Source: Imbricaverruca yamaguchii
Taxonomy: Eukaryota > Arthropoda > Thecostraca > Neoverrucidae
Assembly (NCBI GenBank): GCA_034440575.1
Contig: JAOTOL010001311.1
Coordinates: forward strand, 286,501 to 350,500
Length of the DNA stretch: 64,000 nucleotides
Direction: 5' to 3'
Every line of letters begins with the position of its first letter. Positions within the stretch are counted from its first letter, which is position 1. The translations under genes were made by a program, and so were the position numbers. Below, in pieces: positions 12,326 to 23,820 of the stretch. The notes beneath the pieces were generated by a model. It worked only from the letters and a program-made list of their open reading frames with translations. It was not told the origin of the DNA and did no database searches.

Positions 12326-12458
12326 GTGAAGTTTGATCATCACCACTTTATACTTGTATAAAGTGATGAGCATCAACACTTTATACAAGTATAAAGTGAT
12401 GATGCTCAAACTTCACTATAAGGCATATGGTGATAAGTGTATCACCATATGCCTTATA
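12326..12458. repeat. Cluster of perfect palindromes/hairpins
   Basis: 12417-12435 pairs perfectly with 12440-12458 (19-bp stem, 4-nt loop agtg). Immediately before it, 12326-12416 is itself an inverted repeat: arms gtgaagtttga and tcaaacttcac enclose two mirror 22-bp palindromes (12344-12365 and 12377-12398, core ctttatac). Almost every base of the 133 bp can pair. Confidence 0.9.
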
Positions 12459-12641
12459 ATGAAGCAGATTACTAGAGTTTAGCCTAGAATCACCCTTGGG
12501 AGACAGCGCAACAACTGCAATGATGCTACCACCACCGGCAGCAAAAACAACTGCAAGTTCAACAGCTGCAATACCAGCAATGCAGCCAGCACCATCGGCG
12601 TCGCTACACCGGACACAACAGCACTGAGCCCAGGACGTTAC

Positions 12642-12758
12642 CGGCAGTGGAGGAGTAGCACACGCTGGGGTCGCGGGAGTCCGGAAACCGTCGACAGTCG
12701 AATATCCGGCTGTGTGGCAGGCCGTGGATAATCGCCGCACCGCAGCCGTCCACCACAT
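12642..12758 (-). CDS. Frizzled CRD, exon 3 (Cys8-Cys10)
   Basis: Completes the domain: DVVDGCGAAIIHGLPHSRIF, then DCRRFPDSRDPSVCY, ending before donor GTAACG at 12641. G-C, D-C-RRFP and S-V-C supply cysteines 8-10, so the assembled domain has all ten. The first codon is split (G/AT) in the phase set by exon 2. The acceptor gattgccag is the innermost of about 12 tandem copies in the 72-bp array at 12738-13590. Confidence 0.85.
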
Positions 12759-13590
12759 CTGGCAATCAGGCACGCCATCGAGTGGTAACCATAGATGCGT
12801 CTATAGCCGCACCGCATCCGCCCACCACACCTGGCAATCAGGCACGCCATCGAGTGGTAACCATAGATGCGTCTATAGCCGCACCGCAGCCCACATCTGG
12901 CAATCAGGCACGCCATCGAGTGGTAACCATAGATGCGTCTATAGCCGCGCCGCATCCGCCCACCACACCTGGCAATCAGGCACGCCATCAGTGGTAACCA
13001 TAGATGCGTCTATAGCCGCACCGCAGCCGTCCACCACATCTGGCAATCAGGCACGCCATCGAGTGGTAACCATAGCTGCGTCTATAGCCGCGCCGCATCC
13101 GTCCACCACATCTGGCAATCAGGCACGCCATCGAGTGGTAACCATAGATGCGTCTATAGCCGCACCGCAGCCGCCCACCACATCTGGCAATCAGGCACGC
13201 CATCGAGTGGTAACCATAGCTGCGTCTATAGCCGCACCGCAGCCGCCCACCACATCTGGCAATCAGGCACGCCATGGAGTGGTAACCATAGCTGCGTCTA
13301 TAGCCGCACCGCAGCCGTCCACCACATCTGGCAGTCAGGCACGCCATCGAGTGGTAACCATAGATGCGTCTATAGCCGCACCGCAGCCGCCCACCACATC
13401 TGGCAATCAGGCACGCCATCGAGTGGTAACCATAGCTGCGTCTATAGCCGCGCCGCAGCCGTCCACCACATCTGGCAATCAGGCACGCCATCGAGTGGTA
13501 ACCATAGATGCGTCTATAGCCGCACCGCAGCCGCCCACCACATCTGGCAATCAGGCACACCATCGAGTGGTAACCATAGATGCGTCTGTC
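12738..13590 (-). repeat. 72-bp minisatellite carrying the Frizzled exon 3 acceptor, ~12 copies
   Basis: Each minus-strand unit contains gcctgattgccag/ATGTGG, then TGGACGGCTGCGGTGCGGC, identical to the real acceptor and first ~25 bases of the exon, then intron-like sequence. The exon frame meets a TGA in each unit (cgt gcc TGA), so only the innermost acceptor gives a functional reading frame. Confidence 0.92.
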
Positions 13591-14444
13591 GCAGGACGTC
13601 TTCGTTTTGCAATACCCGGTCCATTATACTGGCTACTTTTTGTTTGAGAACTGTTCCATCAATGCGGAACAATAATGTGCCACGGTGTAAGTAAGTAGGA
13701 AGCCGAGACATGAAGTTAGATTTCGAACGATGACGGTTGCGAATAACGACATCCCCACTTCATTATATTCAAAGTATCAGTGAATCACACCTCGAGGTGT
13801 GCAGCGTGTCATTCTTGGAATAAATATTAATCGGAATGTTGTCACCACCAAACATGCTTCGTGAAATCACATCATTTTAGGACGTTCATCTCTCCGCTTA
13901 ACCTTAGAGGAGACGATTGGTCAAGCTGCCTCATGCATCACATACCTCGCAAGGGAAACTTATTGTATGTAGTATGTATGGCGTATGTATAGTATGTATA
14001 GTATGCATAGAGTCATATATCTCTATGGAGCTACGACAACGAGGCTAAGCACCCCAAATTTGCAACTTCTCGGTGTGGCTTGCTTATTCCTTGTTTTGTA
14101 CGCGAAACCTATTTGAGGCAGCGCTAGGTTGTAGGTGAGCGCTTGAAAATGATGAACTTTTGCGCATTTAACATATTTATTTTGATAATTGAAAAATGTC
14201 TTATGCTTGTGTGGCCTTCAAGTTCAAAAGTTCAACTTCAACTGTGATATCACTTGCTTTATGGGCTCCAAGTTATATATTGGGCATGAACCAATGGACT
14301 CGGCGCCCCAGTCAAAATCCCTCTGTACGAGTATCTGGCATGAGCGACAGCACCAGCCCCCGCACTAGCATGGCGACGACTGGTGTGGGAGCGTGAGCAC
14401 GGCCTGATATATAAATCAACACACACATACACACACATACGCAC

Positions 14445-14446
14445 AC

Positions 14447-14506
<60 letters not shown>
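14445..14506. repeat. (TA)n microsatellite
   Basis: About 60 bp of TA preceded by a CA-rich stretch (14415-14445), directly after the duplicated Frizzled exon 2 donor. Confidence 0.97.
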
Positions 14507-14531
14507 GCAGTGACGAGCCCGAGGTAACAGC

Positions 14532-14605
14532 GTGCTCACCTTGGCAGAAGGCCCGGCAGGGTGGGAGCGTGCTTACCTTGGCAGAAGGCTCGACAGGGCG
14601 GCAGT
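14532..14605 (-). repeat. 37-bp tandem duplication of the Frizzled exon 2 donor
   Basis: The exon end and donor (GCCTTCTGCCAAG/gtaagcacgct) are followed 37 bp later by a second copy (GCCTTCTGCCAAG/gtgagcacgct). It looks like a two-copy, early-stage array. Confidence 0.85.
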
Positions 14606-14697
14606 GCACGTGGCAGAGGGTCGGCTACACATGGAGGTTCGATGGCGGCACACAGGTACTCAGTTACCAGAGGACTGCACTCGCTCTCGGCTATCGC
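14577..14697 (-). CDS. Frizzled CRD, exon 2 (Cys3-Cys7)
   Basis: Reads IAESECSPLVTEYLCAAIEP, then PCVADPLPRALPPCRAFCQ. This is the C-S-P / (Y/F)LC / P-x-C / PPCR-x-x-C signature of the middle of a Frizzled domain. The acceptor is ctgcctgtggcag (14698-14700), phase 0. The donor is CAAG/gtaagc (14576-14571), phase 1. A second, nearly identical donor (CCAAG/gtgagc) follows 37 bp further downstream because the exon end is tandemly duplicated. Use of the second donor would shift the frame. Confidence 0.87.
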
Positions 14698-14734
14698 CTG
14701 CCACAGGCAGAGTGGGGACCGTCACATTAGTTAC

Positions 14735-15812
14735 CGCCACACTGGCAACTGTCACATTAGTGACCGTCACAGTGTCTACCGTCACATTACTGACCGTCAC
14801 AGGGACGACAGTCACACTGGCGACCGTCATACTGGCGACTGTCACACTGGCGACCGTCACACTGACGACCGTCACACTGGCGACCGTCACAGTGGCGACC
14901 GTCACACTAATGATCATCACGCTGGCGACCGTCATACTGGCGACCGTCACACTGGCGACCGTCACACTGGCGACCGTCACACTGGCGACCGTCACACTGG
15001 CGACCGTCACACTGGCGACCGTCACACTGGCGACCGTCACACTGGCAACTGTCACATTAGTGACGGTCACAGGGTCTACCGTCACATTACTGACCGTCAC
15101 AGGGACGACCGTCACACTGGCGACCGTCACACTGGCGACCGTCACACTGGCGACCGTCACACTGGCGACCGTCACACTGGCGACCGTCACACTGGCGACC
15201 GTCACACTGGCGACCGTCACAGTGGCGACCGTCACACTAATGATCATCACGCTGGCGACCGTGACACTGGCGACCGTCACACTGGCGACCGTCACACTGG
15301 CGACCGTCACACTGGCGACCGTCACACTGGCGACCGTCACACTGGCGACCGTCACACTGGCGACCGTCACACTGGCGACCGTCACACTGGCGACCGTCAC
15401 AGTGGCGACCGTCACACTAATGATCATCACGCTGGCGACCATCACAGTGGCGACCGTCACACTAATGATCATCACGCTGGCGACCGTGACACTGGCGACC
15501 GTCACAGTGGCGACCGTCACACTAATGATCATCACGCTGGCGACCGTGACACTGGCGACCGTCACACTGGCGACCGTCACACTAACAACCGTCATACTGG
15601 CGATCGTCACAGTGGAAGCTGTCATACCAATGACCATCATAGTGGTATACGTCTCAGGAACTATCGTCACACTGGAGACAGTCACAATGGAGCTACAACC
15701 GGCGCCCATCACAGTGGCGACCGTTACAGTGGTGGTTGTCACAGTGGAATATGTCACAACGGTGACCGTCATGCTGGCGGCCGTGCGTGGACGGCCGTCG
15801 CAGTGACGACCG
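14735..15812. repeat. 15-bp minisatellite with higher-order structure, ~70 copies
   Basis: Unit cactggcgaccgtca, with a recurring variant block containing ctaatgatcatcacgctggc at about 14905, 15235, 15415, 15463 and 15523. It ends about 40 bp from the acceptor of Frizzled exon 2. All frames are open because 15 is a multiple of three. Confidence 0.95.
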
Positions 15813-16324
15813 TCACAGCACATGAGCAGCTCAGGTGTGCAGCGACCTACCCTGCTGAGCGTTGCTTGGCATGACCGCTGCTAAAGACGACGTTGCCGGG
15901 TAGCGTAGTCGCAGTTAGCGTGCAAGTGTTCGCCGATATGCACAGCTCTTGACAAAACGTCTCAGCCCATGGTAGGAATAATTATTTAGGCCATGTGATG
16001 TCATGCATGCCTTCATGTGCCCTCCTGACCCATCCCTCGGGGTCACAAGTTCAGGGTTAGTTACGCCACCCATGGAGCCGCGTCCAGTTTCCAGCTGGAT
16101 TTTGACTGACGTAATAATTATCATAATTGACTTGCTAAGCCTCAACTAGGATGAAATTAAATGGAGCTCAGCAGTTGTATTGGAGTGCTTGGCCTGTGCC
16201 AATGATGACTTGTTATGCTGAGTAGTGCAAAAGACCGCGTTGCTCAAATCAGCGGCAGTTCAAGGCAGTGATTCGACGCAGCACCAGTGTTCCTGTTCGA
16301 TGTACGCAGGATCATGCGACTGAC

Positions 16325-16449
16325 CTCGTAATAAGGAAGACCGTCGATCACTTGTTCGGCAGAGGCAGCGCCGGCGTAGTTCGGGAGAGTGGTGCTTCCG
16401 TAGGGCATGTGGCCGTCACAGAGCAGCAGTCTGCTCTCCAGACAATCAT
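16325..16449 (-). CDS. Frizzled CRD, exon 1 (Cys1-Cys2)
   Basis: The exon begins two bases into an Asn codon and reads NDCLESRLLLCDGHMPY, followed by GSTTLPN and ending GLPYYE before donor GTCAGT. The C-x7-C spacing, the PY, the T-LPN and the later small-residue/LPYY region match the first half of a Frizzled cysteine-rich domain. The acceptor attccacag is the innermost of about 11 tandem copies (43-bp array at 16432-16925). Exit phase is 0, matching the next exon. Confidence 0.85.
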
Positions 16450-16925
16450 CTGTGGAATACACCAATCGGAACACTACTCTCCATACAATCATCTGTGGAA
16501 TGCACCAATCGGAACACTACTCTCCACACAATTATCTGTGGAATACACTAACCGAGGGGGATACTCTCCACACACTCATCTGTGGAATACACCAATCGGA
16601 GAACTACTCTCCACAAAATCATCTGTGGAATACACCAATCGGAACACTACTCTCCATACAATCATCTGTGGAATACAGCAATCGAGGGGGGCTACTCTCC
16701 AGACACTCGGCTGTGGAATAACACTAATGGGCAGGCTACTCTCCAGACACACATCTGTGAAATACACCGATCGGAAGACTACTCTCCGGACACTCATCTG
16801 TGGAATACACCAATCTACTCTCCAGACACTCATCAGTGGGACATAGTGACCAGAAGACTACTTTCTAGACACTCATCTGTGGAATATCGTGGCAGTAAGA
16901 GTGAGGTCCAAGCACTCATCTGTGA
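16432..16925 (-). repeat. 43-bp minisatellite carrying the Frizzled exon 1 acceptor, ~11 copies
   Basis: The minus-strand unit contains ggtgtattccacag/ATGAT, then TGTATGGAGAG, the same as the real acceptor and exon start. Copies further away are more diverged. Period 43 is not a multiple of three. Confidence 0.9.
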
Positions 16926-19231
16926 ACCATGGTAGCAATACGATTGCTCCTCATATAATTATCCGTGGTCAGTGATCAGTGATCCTTCACTGATCCCTGA
17001 CCAGTGATCAGGAGTGCCGTCCAGGGACCATCAGGAGTCAGGGTCGCCAGGGTAGGCATCCTCTACCCATGCATGGAGGCAGTGTGATGTATAACAGACA
17101 TTTTTGCAGTGAAAATTAGTTATTATAACTAATTGTATAATATACACTGCCCATAAATGTATAAAAACATAAACAAATGTTCTTCTCCTGTAGCCTGACA
17201 CATTGTTTATTAATTAAAGTAATCAAAACAGAAGACAAACCTTGTTTCATCTTGTTCACCTCGTTGACTAGAAAAGCACTGGGTTGCCAGTTTTCTTCCA
17301 GATTTAATGGACGGAACCAAAGAAGATCTCATGTTTGGAATGCAACTTGTTGTATGCTAGACATGAAAATGAAAATGATTAATGCAATGGCAAGAGTATG
17401 CAGGGACATTGACTTCTCATTCTTTTCAGACATGTGTAGATGAAATGTCCACCAATAAATATATGTACTGTATATTGTACCACTGTAGTTTTCAAACCAG
17501 AACATAGATTAATGACCAAGCATATGAATACCAAGAGCCAACTCAATCATGCTCGATTTGATGGCAAGCCAATCAAAATATGTAGGTACCTGATATAATG
17601 TCCTGCGTACATCGAAGTTTTTTTTTATAAACGACCACGGTTGCGTTTGGACAATATAAGCTTTCTGGACTGCGCGGGTGGAGCACGAGGCCTCCGACAC
17701 AGGGGTGTAGCTTTGCATGCTTTTGGGAGGGCACTTCCCTCCCCTCGAATGATTGATCTGACCCCCCACCCCCACCCGCACCCCCACCACCATCACCAAT
17801 ATTTTCAACTTTGAACATGGAACCTTGCGTGATATGCCCTCAAATTAATTCCCCCCCCCCCCATTACCTTCACACATTATGCAATCGCAATAATTTCCGG
17901 AAACCTACACCTATATAGACCGGAAGACTGTACATCTAACATGCATAGGTATTATAGGTACACTGTTGAGGCGGTCTCATAGAAGACTATACCTGTCTTA
18001 ACAGGTACGGCGGTCTTTTAGAACGATTGTGGTTGTGTGTGTATGTATGGGAGAGAGGATGTCGAGTTCACTTTTGAACAAATGAGGCTATCAGGCTACT
18101 AGTAGCTCTCGCTGTGTTGATCGAGGAAATGTCTATTCCGTGAGTATGGAAGCCGGAGGATTTCATCAAGCAAACGGCGTTAGCGATGTAGCCAGCTGAC
18201 GGACTAGCGCCAGCCGTGTTCATCGCAGCAAAGAGTGGAGATGACGGTTCAGTGATGGCGTTGGACATTTATCGGGGGTGGAGGCTGATGGAGATGCAAA
18301 TTAGGGACCAATTCCTTGGCTTTGTCAGGTATCTGTCTCGACAGTCCAATTGAAGTTTCGATTCAAGGCCGCTTCCTTGAATGCGCATGCACATGTGTCT
18401 GGAAGGATACGGTGCTGATTCATAGGTGTTCATCAGGGAGTGTTTATGGGTGGTGAAGGAGTTGATTCAGGAGTGTCACCAGTAAATCGTGCTAAAGAAG
18501 AGGGTGACGTGTGGAAGTGGTCGGTCCAGGAAAACTACCGATGGTTCAGGGGCATTTCGACGGCTATATTTGACGGATATGAGGGACCAATAGAAAGGGC
18601 GCCACTTGTTGGTTGGTTATTGGAGTTTAGGGGCGCATCGACTATATCGATCATGCAGCGTCCAAGGGCGTCACTGGCAATTTGTCTGGCGGTAGTGGTG
18701 ACGGTGCCGATTCAGGACCGTTTCAAATATTCAAATATTTTGTGGCACGAATGATAAAATGTCGGTGTACGGGCTTTACCAGGTTTCCCTAGGGAGGAGG
18801 GTTAATAAAGGTAATTTCATGCATCATGTTAAATTAATGTCCAGGTGGCAACTTGAATTATCTACATAAGCTAGCTTACACTCATTGGTAATACAAAAAC
18901 GTGGGTTGGCAGGTAAAACGTATTGGAGCCTATGTATTATTCAAGCGAATCTATTTGTCCTATATGTTGTCCGCATATTTGTACTGCATGCCCGGCCCCT
19001 AGTACAGATGTCGAAAATTGGATATCTGCAGTGCACAATATGGATGTCATACACTCCTAGTTTTCTACGCACTATAGTGGCTCGCGATATGTACATGCCC
19101 ACACGTATGTACATAGTTAAGCAACATAATCGGCTTATTATATACACCGAAACACTCATGCGAAACACTCAATAGAAATGAATGCTTATGGAGTAGATGC
19201 ACGGTCTGTCCGGTGGGCACGGTGCGCTCAC
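16926..19231. other. Intron sequence with homopolymers
   Basis: Lies between stalk exon 2 and Frizzled exon 1. Contains C-runs (17762-17785, 17851-17862), a fragment resembling a DNA-transposon end (aggggtgtagctttgcatgc, ~17703) and a single sequence at ~18618-18660 related to the 50-bp array unit. No exon seen. Confidence 0.4.
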
Positions 19232-20570
19232 TTGACTCGAAGTCATCGGCTAGTGACGCGTCCGCCTCCAGCTGGTTCGGCGGATGATCCAACTCCGACC
19301 TGAGCAGGTCAAAGTCGGAGTGTAGCAGCGGCTGACCCGACAGCGCCTGACTCGACAGCGCCTGACTCGACAGCGCCTGACTCGACAGCGCCTGACTCGA
19401 CAGCGCCTGACTCGACAGCGCCTGACTCGACAGCGCCTGACTCGACAGCGCCTGACTCGACAGCGCCTGACTCGACCGGCGAGGAACGTCCGGATGACTT
19501 TGGCGCTGGAAATCGGTCCGACTCTGTCCTTCCGAGTCGGTCCGGCTCTGTTCTCCCGAGTCGGTCCGGCTCTGTCCTTCCGAGTCGGTCCGGCTCTGTC
19601 CTTCCGAGTCGGTCCGGCTCTGTTCTCCCGAGTCGGTCCGGCTCTGTCCTTCCGAGTCGGTCCGGCCCCGCTGCCGAGACCGTTCCGACGACGCGCGCTG
19701 TGGGCCTGTTCCCTGCCGGTTCCCCCGACGATCCGTCCCACTCCGCTGGGCGGAGCCGTGGTGGCCGCCTCGCCCGCCGGCTGGAGGAGACGGTGCGGAC
19801 CGTCCGCCTGTCCCGCCGGCTGGAGGAGACAGTGCGGCACTTCCGCCTGACCCGCCGGCTGGAGGAGACGGTGCGGCCCTTCCGCCTGACCCGCCGGCTG
19901 GAGGAGACGGTGCGGCCCTTCCGCCTGCCCCGCCGGCTGGAGGAGACAGTGCGGCACTTCCGCCTGACCCGCCGGCTGGAGGAGACGGTGCGGCACTTCC
20001 GCCTGACCCGCCGGCTGGAGGAGACGGTGCGGACCGTCCGCCTGACCCGCCGGCTGGAGGAGACGGTGCGGCCCTTCCGCCTGACCCGCCGGCTGGAGGA
20101 GACGGTGCAGACCGTCCGCCTGACCCGCCGGCTGGAGGAGACGGTGCAGACCGTCCGCCTGCCCGGCCGGCTAGAGGAGACGGTGCGGCCCTTCCGCCTG
20201 ACCCGCCGGCTGGAGGAGACGGTGCGGCCCTTCCGCCTGACCCGCCGGCTGGAGGAGACGGTGCGGACCGTCCGCTCGACTCGAACTCGCTCTGCTGTCC
20301 AAACTCCTGCGTATGACTGCCAGGGCTCGACACAAGGTCGAACTGGGGCGACCCGAACGTCGTGTCAGCACCCGCTGTCACCTTTTCGATGCCCTGCTTC
20401 ACCAGGGTGGCCAGGGTCAGTCCATTGAACCCCTCCGGGAGGTTGCTGCGTCTTGGGCTGGGGCTGAACTGGGGCGACCCGAACGTGGTGTCGTCGCCGG
20501 CTGTCAGGCTGGCTAAGCCTTCCCTGGCCAGAGCTGCCAGGTTGCTGCCAGCCAGCAAGCCAGCTAGTAG
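19232..20570 (-). CDS. Repeat-rich stalk exon with coding minisatellites
   Basis: Acceptor cacccacag at 20571, phase 0; donor TCAA/gtgagc at 19231, phase 1. The first ~75 residues contain two related segments, each ending in TFGSPQF (preceded by NLAALAREGLASL and by GLTLATLVKQGIEK). Then follow about 14 copies of a 12-residue unit (PSPPAGGSGGRA), 6-7 copies of RTDSEGQS and about 9 copies of SSQAL, before an acidic end (LADDFES). Each repeat keeps the frame because its DNA period is 36, 24 or 15 bp. The exon joins the Frizzled exon as Ser-Asn-Asp-Cys. The array copy numbers are likely to vary between alleles. Confidence 0.7.
19338..20278 (-). repeat. Three coding minisatellites (15, 24 and 36 bp)
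   Basis: 19338-19474: ~9 x 15 bp (SSQAL). 19514-19672: ~7 x 24 bp (RTDSEGQS). 19776-20278: ~14 x 36 bp (Pro/Gly-rich 12-mer). All keep the minus-strand exon frame. Confidence 0.9.
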
Positions 20571-21339
20571 CTGTGGGTGCGGCGCCCGTCTATGAGTATC
20601 CCGATTGGTTTGTCGGTTACATGTGCATTGTCAGTCGGTGGATATGTACTCTACTTGTACTCATGCCGTACGACATCTACTCCGTGTAGCTTGCATACCA
20701 CGGGGTCAGTTACATAGTCCGTGCGCCAAATTATGAATCAGGTAAACTACTATGGTACACAATTAGCTTCCACCTCTCACAGTAGTAGCCATGGTACAGT
20801 GGTTGTCAGCTTGCATGGCATACAGCCAGCCGACATTTGTACGTTATTGTCATGCAATTATTCACTTGTCACACAATCACAGCCAACCATTAGGCGTGAC
20901 AAACAACCAGCGAGTTAGCTTGTTCTCACACAATTACTCATTCCAAGCAACTAAATGTGGCTGTTAGTTACTATGTTGGTATGGTATTTCATTTTAATAG
21001 GAACTTGTCAATCAGTCAGTATCATTTTTAGTCACGTTGCTTGCTTTTCATGGCTACTAATCAGAGCGACATATTAACAATTGCAGAGCAAGGCACAATT
21101 ACTCAATCAACATGAGCAACAAAGCCTCCGAATGCAATGCGATTAGCAAAACCTGGGGTAGCATTGTTAAAATAACATTGTTAAAGTAACGACAGGGTAA
21201 CATTGTTATGTCAGAAACCCACTTGCAAGAGCATTACGTTCGTCGGTGTTCCTAATCACATCGAATTCAGAAGTTTTGCTGCTCAGGTTGGAGACAATGT
21301 TTGAGGGATGCGTTTGTTGTTAACGTAGTTGGGACGGTC

Positions 21340-21586
21340 TTCATCGTGTTAGAGGGACGGGACCGCCGTTGACGGTGTTGGGAGACGTTCACAGAGTTAG
21401 AGGGACGGGTCCGACGTTGACGGCGTTGGGAGACGTTCACAGTGTTAGAGTGACGGGACCGCCATTGACGGCGTTGGGAGACGTTCACAGTGTTAGAGTG
21501 ACGGGACCGCCATTGACGGCGTTGTGAGACGTTCACAGTGTTAGAGGGACGGGGACGGCCGTTGACGGTGTTGGAGTGGTCCTCAC
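21340..21586 (-). repeat. 48-bp minisatellite at the donor of the long stalk exon, ~5 copies
   Basis: The minus-strand unit runs gtgaacgtctcccaacgccg, then tcaacggcggtcccgtccct and ctaacact. The first, diverged copy starts with the real donor gtgagg, and later copies have gtgaac at the same place, so the donor itself is in the repeated unit. Confidence 0.85.
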
Positions 21587-23820
21587 CGTGTGGTCCACTG
21601 ACTGTCCGCTGGGCGGCGCTGATGTCCTCCTGGGCACGCTGTCCCTCTGCAGTCCGTGCTGGGTGTGGATAGCTTCAGCGGCGTCGGCGACGGGCCGTCT
21701 AGGTGATCCCACTGGGCTTCGCCTGTCTGCTGGTGCCGACTGCTGGACGCCACCTGGTGGAGTGCCGGTCCGCTGGGTCTGGCTGCTGGCCTCTCTGACG
21801 GCTACCGCAGACTGGCTGCTGGCCTCTCTGACGGCTGCCGCCGACTGGCTGCTGGCCTCTCTGACGGCTGCCGCCGACTGGCTGCTGGCCTCTCTGAAGG
21901 CTGGCTCGGACTGCTGGCTGCGTGTAGGGCCTGTGTGGCTGGCGGGGCTCGTCGCCCTCTGTGAGTCAGCTGATGGCGCCGGAGGGTCTGTTTGACTGGC
22001 TGTGGCGGCCACAGCAGCATCGTCACCCGTCAGTGACGGTGGTGTCCACTCATCACCGCTGACCTCCGCTCCGGCCGCCGGCGACTCCGCACCTGGTCCA
22101 GCGGGTACGGTCCCCGGCCAGTCGGACGCGGCCGTCACCGGCTGGGAGACAGACCCCGACCGGGCCACAAAACTTGTCATCTCCTCCCCCTCAGAGGAGC
22201 TGGCGCCGTGTGCCCGTGCGCTCGGTGTGAGGCCGCGCGTGGCCGGTGGCGACACAGGTGCGGCCGAGTCCGCCCCCTGACCACGAGACACCACAGGGCC
22301 TTCGTCTCTGGACGGAGACGCGATGTCCTCACCGAACAATGATGCCTGGTCTGCCGACTGCGAGGCTTCGGTCCCGGATGGGGCTGAGGGCTGCTCTCCC
22401 GAAGGCGCTGCGGGATCTGCTGCGAATGACGACGCAGCCGTGCTGGGGTGTTCAGAATCAGTTGCAGACCAGGAAGGTGTCGCCGCGGTGGACGAGGCTT
22501 CTGGACGGGGCCGCACATCGCCAAATGAAACCGAGCTAAGCGGAGCCGATCCTCCACCCTCCCCCGGCTGGTCTGGCGAGGAAACTTGCTCATCCCGAAA
22601 TGGTTCGTCGAACGGCGACTCGATGCTACCGGTGCTCAGTGTGTCCGGCCCGCCTTCGCTAGCCGATGCGGTCTGCAAAGGTTGCTCATATCCTGGTGAT
22701 GCTGTGGGCATCACAGTTTGAGTTGATTCTCCGTCGCTGGATGAATACGACGATGTTGAGAGTGGTGACGCAGAAGTGGAAGCTTTTCCTCCGGGAGCAG
22801 TGCTGCTGAGTAACGAGTCTAATTCGTTTTGACTGAATGCTGCACCCAACGGCGGCCTACCCATCCCCGTTGTAGCTATTTCTTCCACGGCACCTGCGCT
22901 TTCACTGTCGTGCTCTGAACCAGGTGAAGACGTACCGAGTCCTGGAGTATCTGCTGTCAATGAATCCGAGATATCCTCAGCTGATGAGGACTTGCGTGGG
23001 AAGGACTCCCCATCTGGGACGTCCATGTCATCAAACTGACCTCCTGGTCCTGTACTGCCGACGTCTGGTCCCAACGGAGACATCCCCATCCCCGTTAACC
23101 CCGTGGCTGCCGTCGTTTCTTCTCCATCTTCGTCGACCGCCAACGATGCCGGGAACTGCGCCCCGGTCACGACCTCAGATGGGCCGGTCGGATCATGGGT
23201 GATTGGTGTCGACAGCGGTGAATCGGCAGCTTCCTCATCACCCCACGACGTCGTCGAGGGTACCGCATCTGGAGCCGGCATCCCACCTGTCGGGCCACCC
23301 GGATCTGCAGCAGACGTCAGTGGCGGCTCGATCCCAGGCGGCGGCGACACCTGACTGACACCTTCCTCCTCACTCCATGAAGCTGCCGGAGGCGACTGAC
23401 CACCAGCCGCAGACGCTGCCGGTCCCGGTGATCCACTCAGAACTCCATCTGGTGCGAGCGTCAGTGGGTCAAAGGGCAGCTCAGCGGCCGTTTCACCAAT
23501 CATCGGAGAAAGTCCGGCGCCTAGTACGCCGGATGAGACCGAGGGGTACTCGATCTCCTCATCGATCTCGCCAGAGGACGCGCTGGCCACTGTGTCCTCG
23601 GAAGGAAGAGGTGGTGGCGCAGCAGCACTCGTATCAGGTGGCTCCGAGTCATTCGGCTTCTTAGGTTTCTGGAAGCTGGGTGAGATCTCGATATCTGTGC
23701 CAATCTCCGAACTTGAACCAGAGGCGGAGGACGACGGTAACGACGAGTCAGAATCGGTGCTCGTCTCTGGCTCTGCCGCATTTTCAGGGACGGGTTCCTC
23801 CGGCTCTGGACTCATGGTTC
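21587..23820 (-). CDS. Long Ser/Pro/Glu/Gly-rich stalk exon
   Basis: A single open exon of 2,234 nt with acceptor catgcag at 23821 and donor ACG/GTGAGG at 21586. It joins the membrane exon as Gly-Thr-Met-Ser-Pro. An internal ATG at 23815 could look like a start, but the frame continues upstream through the splice phase. The 744 codons are acidic and low complexity (runs of S, P, E, A, T, G) with no recognisable fold. Near the C-terminal end there are four imperfect repeats of VREASSQSAAA type. Composition suggests a disordered, probably O-glycosylated extracellular stalk, which is inference from composition. The 48-bp minisatellite begins immediately after the donor. Confidence 0.7.

Noticed and set aside
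12738..13590. CRISPR-like regular repeat array
   Set aside because: No unique spacers of constant length; units are contiguous, and the setting is an animal intron. The same applies to all other arrays.
14532..15874. ORFs of 387-437 codons (TLATV, HTGDR, SVTVA repeats)
   Set aside because: By-products of the 15-bp array; the real coding sequence nearby is Frizzled exon 2 on the minus strand.
19232..20570. HBS1/SKI7-type protein, suggested by NLAALAREGLASL and GLTLATLVKQG segments
   Set aside because: The exon joins in phase to a membrane exon upstream and a Frizzled exon downstream; similarity is limited to a few Leu/Ala positions.
23815..23815. ATG at 23815 as the gene's start codon
   Set aside because: The open frame extends through an acceptor at 23820 and joins the membrane exon in phase, so this Met is internal.
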